A stretch of DNA of 5,510 nucleotides. It comes from Flavobacterium sp. (GTDB taxonomy: Bacteria; Bacteroidota; Bacteroidia; Flavobacteriales; Flavobacteriaceae). The stretch spans positions 1 through 5,510 of the forward strand of contig JASLID010000066.1 in the NCBI GenBank assembly GCA_030153045.1. Reading direction: 5' to 3'. The first letter of the stretch is position 1; each line of letters starts with the position of its first letter. Position numbers and translations under genes: made by a program. The notes beneath the pieces are model-generated. The model saw only the letters and a list, made by a program, of their open reading frames with translations. It was not told the DNA's origin and searched no databases. This document shows positions 1 through 5,112 of this stretch, in pieces.

Positions 1-761
1 TGGCTGGTCCATGCGCTATTGAAGGAGAAGAAATGGCCATGAGAATTGCCGAAAAATTAGTTGGAATCACTGATAAGTTACAAATTCCATATGTTTTTAA
101 AGGGTCATTCAAAAAAGCAAACCGCTCTAGAATTGATAGTTTTTCTGGAATTGGAGACGAGAAAGCGTTAAAAATTTTAGAAAAAGTAGCCAAAGAATTC
201 GGAGTACCAACTGTAACAGACATTCATACCAATGAAGATGCTGCTATGGCTGCTGCTTATGTGGATGTGCTTCAAATCCCTGCTTTTTTAGTGCGTCAGA
301 CCGACTTAGTTGTCGCTGCAGCTAATACTGGAAAAACAGTAAACTTGAAAAAAGGACAATTTATGAGTCCGGAAAGTATGAAACATGCCGTTCAAAAAGT
401 ATTGGATTGCCAAAACGAAAACGTAATGGTGACCGATAGAGGAACCATGTTTGGATACCAAGACATGATTGTGGATTTCCGTGGAATTCCAACCATGCAA
501 AACTTAGCAACCACTGTTTTAGACGTAACGCATTCGTTACAACAACCCAATCAAGTAGCTGGAGTAACTGGTGGTCGCCCTGATATGATAGAAACTATTG
601 CCAAAGCAGGAATCGCTGTGGGTGTTGATGGAATTTTTATTGAAACTCATTTCGATCCAGCAAACGCTAAAAGTGATGGTGCTAACATGTTACACCTTGA
701 TTATTTTGAAGGTTTAATGACCAAATTAGTGGCAATCAGACAAACAATTAATAATTTTTAA
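1..761 (+). CDS. kdsA: 3-deoxy-8-phosphooctulonate (Kdo-8-P) synthase, 5'-truncated by the window edge
   Basis: KdsA condenses phosphoenolpyruvate with arabinose 5-phosphate in the cytoplasm to give Kdo 8-phosphate, the precursor of the LPS inner-core sugar. The frame is open from base 3 and reads AGPCAIEGEE before the first ATG at 33, so that ATG is internal and the true start lies left of the window; about 20 N-terminal residues are missing. Visible family signatures are KANRS (about 117-131), the RQTDL segment, the KKGQF segment, and ETHFDP near the end. The four residues that bind the metal in class II enzymes such as that of Aquifex aeolicus are all present: Cys of AGPC (12-14), His of DVTHS (531-533), Glu of IETH (642-644) and Asp of KSDG (675-677). 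E. coli KdsA has Asn at the Cys position, so this one should be metal-dependent. The next gene begins 18 nt downstream with no terminator between. Confidence 0.97.
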   Translation, partial: AGPCAIEGEEMAMRIAEKLVGITDKLQIPYVFKGSFKKANRSRIDSFSGIGDEKALKILEKVAKEFGVPTVTDIHTNEDAAMAAAYVDVLQIPAFLVRQTDLVVAAANTGKTVNLKKGQFMSPESMKHAVQKVLDCQNENVMVTDRGTMFGYQDMIVDFRGIPTMQNLATTVLDVTHSLQQPNQVAGVTGGRPDMIETIAKAGIAVGVDGIFIETHFDPANAKSDGANMLHLDYFEGLMTKLVAIRQTINNF

Positions 762-779
762 TTTATCTTATACCTACTT

Positions 780-1628
780 ATGAAACATCCATTTTTAATG
801 GTTGTACTATTATTTTGCGCTTTTTCTCAAACAACTACTGCCCAAGATCTTACAACAATTCCAGAAAAATATACTGCTCACAACAAAGGTAAGTTTTACC
901 TTTATTGGGGAGGGAATCGAGAACGTTTCTCTAAATCTGACATTACTTTTGAAGGTAGTGACTACAATTTTACACTTTATGATGTTGAGTCGCATGACAA
1001 ACCTAAAGGCTGGCATTGTGATTACGTTAATCCTCTTAGAATGACGATTCCGCAAACCAATTTCCGTTTAGGCTACTTCATATCAGATAAATATAATGTT
1101 TCTATTGGAGTTGATCATATGAAATATGTCATGTATCAGAACAAAGCAGTAAACTATTCAGGATATTACCCAAATGAGGGCTCTTATGGAGAATCTTTAC
1201 CAAATAATCAAGTTTTGTTAACTGAGGAGTTTTTAACTTTCGAACATACAGATGGTTTAAATTTTGTAAATGCTGAAATTGCAAGAGTTGATGATATTTC
1301 TTCAAAACTATTCAAAACATTAGATTCTGATAAATTCCAAATCAATGTAACGGAGGGTATAGGTGCCGGAGTTTTATATCCAAAAACAAATGCTAAAGTT
1401 TTAGGTAAGGAGCGTCACGATGATTTTCATGTTTCAGGCTATGGTCTTTCTGCCAAAGCCGGTTTAAACTTCACGTTCTTCAAATATTATTTTATTCAAA
1501 CCGAATTAAAGGGAGGATATATTAATATGAATGATATTAGAACTACCCATAGTAGTGCTGATACTGCTAGTCAACATTTTTGGTTTGTAGAAACCGTAAT
1601 TGCTATTGGTGGAATATTTAAATTATAA
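780..1628 (+). CDS. Secreted protein of unknown function, probable outer-membrane beta-barrel
   Basis: A 282-residue protein with a clear Sec signal peptide: Lys-2, a hydrophobic core at residues 4-15, and a probable cleavage between Ala-21 and Gln-22, the common Bacteroidota pattern. The mature part has no long hydrophobic helix. It alternates polar and hydrophobic residues with many aromatics and glycines (KFYLYWGGNRE, TNFRLGYF, YYFIQTELKGGYIN) and ends in a strand-like segment, WFVETVIAIGGIFKL, as expected of a small outer-membrane barrel. I recognise this type from flavobacterial genomes only as a hypothetical protein and know no function. The ATG at 780 was chosen because it gives the complete signal peptide; there is no Shine-Dalgarno sequence, which is normal here. 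It lies 18 nt after kdsA and is probably cotranscribed with it, which fits an outer-membrane location but does not prove a role in LPS. A soluble secreted beta-rich protein is the alternative. Confidence 0.85.
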   Translation: MKHPFLMVVLLFCAFSQTTTAQDLTTIPEKYTAHNKGKFYLYWGGNRERFSKSDITFEGSDYNFTLYDVESHDKPKGWHCDYVNPLRMTIPQTNFRLGYFISDKYNVSIGVDHMKYVMYQNKAVNYSGYYPNEGSYGESLPNNQVLLTEEFLTFEHTDGLNFVNAEIARVDDISSKLFKTLDSDKFQINVTEGIGAGVLYPKTNAKVLGKERHDDFHVSGYGLSAKAGLNFTFFKYYFIQTELKGGYINMNDIRTTHSSADTASQHFWFVETVIAIGGIFKL

Positions 1629-1639
1629 ATTCATTTAAC

Positions 1640-1678
1640 AAAAAATAGTTGTCATTTTATTTGGCAACTATTTTTTTT
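1640..1678 (+). terminator. Intrinsic terminator of the kdsA-780 unit
   Basis: Inverted repeat with arms at 1640-1653 and 1663-1676 and a 9-nt loop (1654-1662). The 14-bp stem includes one T.G wobble and has the core TAGTTG/CAACTA. An A-run flanks it on the left and eight T on the right, so it could work in both directions. It lies 11 nt after the stop codon of the 780 gene. Confidence 0.88.
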
Positions 1679-1691
1679 ATCATTTACTTTG
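1661..1691 (+). promoter_or_regulatory. Probable Bacteroidota-type promoter of the 1710-3285 operon
   Basis: TTG at 1661-1663 is followed after 20 nt by TTACTTTG at 1684-1691. This resembles the Bacteroidota consensus TTG-N17-23-TAnnTTTG with one mismatch (T for A at the second position of the -7 box). The -33 TTG lies at the loop edge of the preceding terminator. The predicted transcription start, around 1696, would leave a leader of only about 14 nt before the ATG at 1710. The call rests on consensus and position only. Confidence 0.5.
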
Positions 1692-1711
1692 CTATTCAAA
1701 GTACTTTTTAT
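1681..1711 (+). promoter_or_regulatory. Operator-like palindromic element, copy A
   Basis: The element holds TACTTTG (1685-1691), a 5-nt spacer, and CAAAGTA (1697-1703), an inverted repeat with 7-bp arms. The right arm runs on into AAAGTACTTT (1698-1707), itself a perfect 10-bp palindrome. The 31-bp stretch matches 3300-3330 at 27 of 31 positions. It overlaps the likely -7 promoter element and reaches the ATG at 1710, so a bound protein would block transcription start. The winged-helix protein encoded at 2989-3285 is the likely ligand; this is inference from position and symmetry. Confidence 0.65.
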
Positions 1712-2318
1712 GGAACCTAAAGATTATCTGAAAGACATACAAGACATCAAGCACATGATGTCGCAATCGACACAATTTATTTCGCTAAGTGGTTTGTCAG
1801 GAGTTTTGGCTGGTATTTACGGATTAATTGGCGCTACTTATGTAAATAGCCTTATTTTGCAACATGAAGGAGAATACATCACGCTGGAAAGCTCGACTTT
1901 TAAACAGATAATTTTAACTGCATTTATTGTTTTGGTCGCTTCTATAGTTACAGCTAGCGTTATGACAATAAACAAAGCTAAAAAGCAAGGAGAGAAAGTC
2001 TGGAACGCTTCTTCTAAAAGACTAATTATTAATTTTTTAATTCCTTTCTGCACAGGTGGAATTTTCTCTTTACTCCTACTTCGACATGGTTATTACGGAT
2101 TAATTGCCCCAATAACTCTAATGTTTTATGGTTTGGCCTGTCTAAATGCCAGCAAATACACTTTACGTGACGTTCGCTATTTAGGAATAACGGAAATTAT
2201 TTTGGGATTATTAGCTGTTGAGTTTTCAGGATTTGGATTGTATTTCTGGATATTAGGATTTGGTATATGTCATATTATTTACGGCGCGATGATGTATTAT
2301 AAATATGATAGGAAGTAG
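1710..2318 (+). CDS. Polytopic membrane protein of unknown function, first gene of the regulator operon
   Basis: A 202-residue protein whose hydrophobicity suggests about six membrane helices: roughly residues 22-45, 66-87, 105-124, 129-147, 157-174 and 177-197. A charged N-terminal segment (EPKDYLKDIQDIKHMM) precedes the first helix, and a basic loop (NKAKKQGEKVWNASSKR, about 88-104) follows the second. I see no catalytic motif or known transporter signature. The frame is open upstream to a TTG at 1689, but that codon lies inside the promoter/operator element, and the ATG at 1710 gives the better N-terminus. The next gene starts 4 nt after the stop codon, so the two are very likely cotranscribed. 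Proteins of this kind beside small winged-helix regulators are familiar from flavobacteria but have no assigned role. A sensor or partner for the regulator is possible and not shown. Confidence 0.85.
   Translation: MEPKDYLKDIQDIKHMMSQSTQFISLSGLSGVLAGIYGLIGATYVNSLILQHEGEYITLESSTFKQIILTAFIVLVASIVTASVMTINKAKKQGEKVWNASSKRLIINFLIPFCTGGIFSLLLLRHGYYGLIAPITLMFYGLACLNASKYTLRDVRYLGITEIILGLLAVEFSGFGLYFWILGFGICHIIYGAMMYYKYDRK
2310..2315 (+). promoter_or_regulatory. Shine-Dalgarno-like AGGAAG that supports the start at 2323
   Basis: AGGAAG ends 7 nt before the ATG at 2323 and lies inside the last codons of the upstream gene. It is one of the few Shine-Dalgarno-like sites in the window. It favours the ATG at 2323 over the in-frame ATG at 2305. 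Confidence 0.45.
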
Positions 2319-2322
2319 AATT

Positions 2323-2985
2323 ATGAAAAAAGTACTCTTTTTTTTAATTGGGCTGTTTACTGTGATCAGTGTTTTGAGCTATTTTGATGATAAAAAAGTT
2401 GAAAAAACATTCAAAGTATCAAATCAAAAGTTACTAGATTCGACCAAAGATGGTGACATGATTTTTCAGACATCACAGTCGAGTCAGTGCGAAGCTGTCC
2501 GAATTGCTACCAATTCAAAGTTTTCACATTGTGGAATCATTTATATTCTAAATGGAAAACATTTTGTCTATGAAGCTGTTCAACCTGTAAAAATAACTCC
2601 TCTAGAAGAATGGGTTACACATGGTAAAGACGGAAGTTATGTGATAAAAAGACTTAAGAAGTCTGAAAAAACATTAGATGCTTCAACTTTAAAAAAGATG
2701 AAGGAATACGGAAAACAATTCAACAACAAAAATTACGATTTGTATTTTGAATGGTCAGATGATAAAATCTATTGCTCAGAATTAATCTGGAAAATATATA
2801 AAAACGGCGCCAATATAGAATTGTGTAAATTAGAAAAATTAAAAAGCTTTAATTTGCAAAACGATAAGGTACAAGCCATTTTGAAAGAACGATACGGAAA
2901 TAATATTCCATTGGAAGAAAATGTTGTTGCTCCATCGCAAATCGTTGATTCACCCCTATTAGAAACCGTTATTGATACGTATTAA
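2323..2985 (+). CDS. YiiX/YebB-like permuted NlpC/P60 (papain-fold) cysteine hydrolase, membrane-anchored or secreted
   Basis: A 220-residue protein. Residues 4-19 form a hydrophobic signal peptide or anchor (KKVLFFLIGLF...) with no lipobox cysteine. The rest matches the circularly permuted NlpC/P60 family typified by E. coli YiiX, in which the catalytic His precedes the Cys. It shows GDMIFQ at 44-49, a segment ending FSHCGII with probable catalytic His-69, VYEA with Glu-84, and IYCSELIW with probable nucleophile Cys-151. APSQIVDSP at 203-211 resembles the usual family C-terminus. The family includes peptidases/amidases and lipid-active relatives of LRAT, so a role in peptidoglycan, lipoprotein or lipid processing in the envelope is plausible, but the substrate is unknown. 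Many relatives have SHVG where this has SHCG. The ATG at 2323 was chosen over 2305 because it gives a proper signal sequence, avoids overlap, and has AGGAAG upstream. The regulator gene follows after 3 nt. Confidence 0.87.
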   Translation: MKKVLFFLIGLFTVISVLSYFDDKKVEKTFKVSNQKLLDSTKDGDMIFQTSQSSQCEAVRIATNSKFSHCGIIYILNGKHFVYEAVQPVKITPLEEWVTHGKDGSYVIKRLKKSEKTLDASTLKKMKEYGKQFNNKNYDLYFEWSDDKIYCSELIWKIYKNGANIELCKLEKLKSFNLQNDKVQAILKERYGNNIPLEENVVAPSQIVDSPLLETVIDTY

Positions 2986-2988
2986 AAA

Positions 2989-3285
2989 TTGAAAAATATT
3001 ATCCAAAATATAAACAAAGCTTTTGATCATCGCATCCGACTGGGAATCATGTCGGTATTGGTGGTGAATGAGTCTGCCGATTTCTCAACTCTAAAAGAAC
3101 TTTTAGGGGTGACTGATGGTAACCTTGCTTCGCATACTAAAGCTTTGGAAACAGAAAATTATATTATGGTAGAAAAACAATTTATTGGTAAAAAACCAAA
3201 CACAAGTTACAGAGCAACATTAGAAGGAAAAAAAGCATTTCAAGATCATATTGAAGCGCTTGAAAAATTAATTCAAAAAAGTTAG
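2989..3285 (+). CDS. Winged-helix transcriptional regulator (MarR/ArsR-like, HTH_34 type) with a TTG start
   Basis: A 98-residue single-domain DNA-binding protein. Helix 1 contains FDHRIRLGIMSVL (12-24), helix 2 is FSTLKELLG (32-40), and the recognition helix is about 42-55 (TDGNLASHTKALE). A beta wing (YIMVEKQFIGKKPNTSYRAT, 58-77) and a C-terminal dimerisation helix (79-96) follow. This is the standard layout of the small winged-helix proteins (Pfam HTH_34) common in Bacteroidota. There is no separate ligand domain and no cysteine, which makes metal or thiol sensing through cysteine unlikely. The start must be TTG at 2989: it gives the family N-terminus (KNIIQNINKAFDHR), while the first internal ATG would cut into helix 1. 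The TTG lies 3 nt after the upstream stop, so translation is probably coupled. The two matched palindromes upstream of its own operon and of the creD operon are its likely operators. Confidence 0.9.
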   Translation: MKNIIQNINKAFDHRIRLGIMSVLVVNESADFSTLKELLGVTDGNLASHTKALETENYIMVEKQFIGKKPNTSYRATLEGKKAFQDHIEALEKLIQKS

Positions 3286-3299
3286 ACTATTTTTTTATT

Positions 3300-3330
3300 C
3301 ATATACTTTGAAATTCAAAGTACTTTATAT
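3300..3330 (+). promoter_or_regulatory. Operator-like palindromic element, copy B, with overlapping -7 element
   Basis: TACTTTGAAATTCAAAGTA at 3304-3322 is a perfect palindrome with 9-bp arms around one central A. As in copy A, the right arm extends into the 10-bp palindrome AAAGTACTTT (3317-3326). Copies A and B agree at 27 of 31 positions. ATACTTTG (3303-3310) resembles the TAnnTTTG -7 box with mismatches in its first two bases; no TTG lies at the expected -33 distance. The ATG of the next gene is at 3340, giving a predicted leader of about 25 nt. It is the likely control site of the 3340-creD operon. Confidence 0.68.
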
Positions 3331-3339
3331 TTAATAATT

Positions 3340-3660
3340 ATGAAAGATTATAAAAAATTTATTCAACTACCCTTTTCAACAAAAATGGCAATCATTTCAT
3401 TTGCCATCGGAACAATTTTACTTGCTTCCTATTTCATTTTTAGAAATACTGAAGAACTTATATACATTGGTTTATGTTTCATCCTGTTGGCTGTTTTTTG
3501 CAATAGCATAGTGCTTTTTTGGCTAATTCATTTATTTATTACAGAACCCAAGGATCGAAAAGATACTGCAATTCAAATCTTGGTTCTTTTAGCTAATGTC
3601 CCAATAGCAATTTTATACTTCAGCATAGTTGCTAATTTAATATTTCCTGCAAAAGGATAA
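3340..3660 (+). CDS. Small three-helix membrane protein of unknown function, upstream of creD
   Basis: A 106-residue protein with three predicted membrane helices at about 14-34, 40-67 and 78-102, joined by short charged loops (FRNTEEL and TEPKDRKD). I do not recognise a family or active site. Its ATG lies 10 nt after the end of the palindromic element, so it is the first gene of its transcription unit. creD starts 36 nt after its stop with no terminator or palindrome between, so the two are probably cotranscribed. It could be a small CreD partner, but nothing in its sequence shows this. The hydrophobic segments, good ATG and conserved-looking spacing make it a real gene rather than a chance frame. 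Confidence 0.8.
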   Translation: MKDYKKFIQLPFSTKMAIISFAIGTILLASYFIFRNTEELIYIGLCFILLAVFCNSIVLFWLIHLFITEPKDRKDTAIQILVLLANVPIAILYFSIVANLIFPAKG

Positions 3661-3696
3661 ATTCAATAATCACAATCTAAATTTAAAAATCAAACA

Positions 3697-5058
3697 ATGG
3701 AAAATCAAATGCAAAACGAAAATCAGAACAAAGGTTCTTTTTTTCAATCTACAACCGCTAAAATGATGATGGTTGGCTTATTAACGCTTGTTTTATTAAT
3801 TCCTTTGGAGTTTGTAAAAGAATTAATAACAGAGCGTTCTACCCGCAAGAAAGAAGTCGTTGAAGAAGTTGCCCAACTGTGGGGAAAAGATGTCTTTTTT
3901 TATGGACCAATATTGAAAGTTCCCTACAAAACCTATGAAGAATACAATGTAACCAACCCAAAAACTAATGTGGTTACAATTGAAAGGAAAGCAAGTATTG
4001 ATTATGCGTATTTCTTTCCTGAGAAATTAAACAACAAATCTGATGTTAAGAAAAATACGTCGCTAAAAAGAGGCATCTACAACAACGTAGTATTTTCAGC
4101 CAGTATGAATTTTGATGGTTTTTTCGGTAAGCCGAATTTTGAAAAACTGGGTATTAAAGATGAAGATTTACTTTGGGAAAAGGCAACAATAATAGTCAAA
4201 ACGACCAATTTAAAAAGCATCAAAAGTGATTTGAATATCAAATTGAATAATGAGAAGCTGAATTTCGAATCGAAACCAGAAGAAGATAAGTTTTATGGCA
4301 CTCTTGAAACAAATGTGTTCAATTATAAGACGTTGGCGACTAATGAAAGGATTAATTTCAATTTCTTAATGCAATACAACGGAAGCAATAGTGTAAAATT
4401 TATCCCTGTTGGAAAAACAACCGTTATCAATTTAAACTCTGATTGGGAATCGCCAAGTTTTGAAGGCACTTTTGCGGCCAACGACACTACGAAAATCATT
4501 AACAAAAAAGGGTTTCATGCCGATTGGAAAATTTTAGATATCAACCGTTCATTTTCGCAACAATTTGTGGGTAAAATTCCAAATCTAAACGAATACTCGT
4601 TTGGTGTAAAACTTATTGAAACGGTAGACGAGTACCAACAAAATGAGCGTGCTTCAAAATATGGCTTTCTGGTAATTGGATTAACCTTTTTAATCTTCTT
4701 TTTGATACAATCGATCAGCAAAATTGGCATTCATATCTTCCAATACAGTATGATTGGTTTGGCTTTAATCATGTTTTATACTTTATTGATTTCGATAACA
4801 GAACATTCATGTTTTGCTTTGGCTTACATCATCGCAGGAATTTCAGTCATCATTATGATTACCCTATATTCGATATCTATATTAAAGAATAGAAAGTTTC
4901 CTGTATTCATAGGACTTTCACTTACTGCATTGTATACTTTTATTTTTGTAATCATTCAATTAGAAAATTATGCGCTTTTAGTAGGCAGCATTGGATTATT
5001 CTTAATTCTTGGCGCTGTGATGTATTTCTCTAGAAAGATTGATTGGGGAAATAATTAA
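3697..5058 (+). CDS. creD: Inner-membrane protein CreD (cell envelope integrity)
   Basis: A 453-residue protein, close to E. coli CreD (about 450). An N-terminal membrane helix (about 22-40) leads into the family signature ITERSTRKKEVVEEVAQLWG (44-63) and GPILKVP (70-76). A large, probably periplasmic, beta-rich domain follows (to about 320) and includes SDWESPSFEGTF (248-259), the counterpart of the NWPHPSFLGDF segment of E. coli CreD. Then comes ERASKYGFLVIGLTFLIFF (317-335), a very typical CreD motif, and five membrane helices (about 322-341, 346-366, 371-393, 400-420, 424-443) with ITEHSCFALAYIIA between the second and third of these. It ends in FSRKIDW. CreD is linked to envelope integrity and beta-lactam or colicin phenotypes in Proteobacteria, where CreBC controls it; its biochemical activity is unknown. 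Here no creB or creC is present in the window, and a palindrome-controlled promoter upstream of 3340 is the apparent control point. Confidence 0.96.
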   Translation: MENQMQNENQNKGSFFQSTTAKMMMVGLLTLVLLIPLEFVKELITERSTRKKEVVEEVAQLWGKDVFFYGPILKVPYKTYEEYNVTNPKTNVVTIERKASIDYAYFFPEKLNNKSDVKKNTSLKRGIYNNVVFSASMNFDGFFGKPNFEKLGIKDEDLLWEKATIIVKTTNLKSIKSDLNIKLNNEKLNFESKPEEDKFYGTLETNVFNYKTLATNERINFNFLMQYNGSNSVKFIPVGKTTVINLNSDWESPSFEGTFAANDTTKIINKKGFHADWKILDINRSFSQQFVGKIPNLNEYSFGVKLIETVDEYQQNERASKYGFLVIGLTFLIFFLIQSISKIGIHIFQYSMIGLALIMFYTLLISITEHSCFALAYIIAGISVIIMITLYSISILKNRKFPVFIGLSLTALYTFIFVIIQLENYALLVGSIGLFLILGAVMYFSRKIDWGNN

Positions 5059-5075
5059 GATAACCCATTAATAAA

Positions 5076-5108
5076 AAAAGCCCCAAATCATTACAATTTG
5101 GGGCTTTT
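5076..5108. terminator. Bidirectional intrinsic terminator between creD and the M28 peptidase gene
   Basis: A perfect 13-bp inverted repeat (arms 5076-5088 and 5096-5108, core GCCCCAAAT/ATTTGGGGC) with a 7-nt loop CATTACA. On the plus strand the stem ends in four T. On the minus strand the stem is followed by a seven-T run (complement of the A-run at 5073-5079). It lies 17 nt after the creD stop and 4 nt beyond the stop of the converging peptidase gene, so it serves both. Confidence 0.93.
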
Positions 5109-5112
5109 ACTA

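Noticed and set aside
306..500. Open frame on the minus strand inside kdsA.
   Set aside because: It is antisense to a well-conserved enzyme, has no recognisable protein features, and is a shadow frame. The same applies to the frames at 802-1055, 1838-2053, 4323-4730 and 5283-5483.
1685..1703. The palindrome as a divergent promoter driving a minus-strand transcript.
   Set aside because: TACTTTG does occur on both strands, but no minus-strand gene follows upstream of it; the symmetry is better explained by a dimeric binding protein.
1689..1709. In-frame TTG at 1689 as the start of the 202-residue membrane protein.
   Set aside because: The TTG is part of the -7-like box and palindrome; the ATG at 1710 gives a sensible N-terminus.
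2305..2322. ATG at 2305 as the start of the cysteine hydrolase.
   Set aside because: It would overlap the previous gene and put six extra residues (MIGSRI) before a normal signal-peptide start; the ATG at 2323 has AGGAAG at a good distance.
2409..2418. A single ATTCAAAGTA half-site resembling one arm of the operators.
   Set aside because: It lies within the hydrolase coding sequence, has no matching TACTTTG arm upstream, and is short enough to occur by chance in AT-rich DNA.
3275..3297. AAAAAAGTTAGACTATTTTTTT as a possible terminator after the regulator gene.
   Set aside because: The arms pair only through A/T runs plus GT/AC with a bulge; there is no GC core. Readthrough into the creD operon therefore remains possible.
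1681..3330. The two 31-bp copies as ends of a small mobile element or attachment sites.
   Set aside because: The copies are in the same orientation, there is no transposase or integrase between them, no target-site duplication is seen, and both overlap promoter-like sequence just before start codons.
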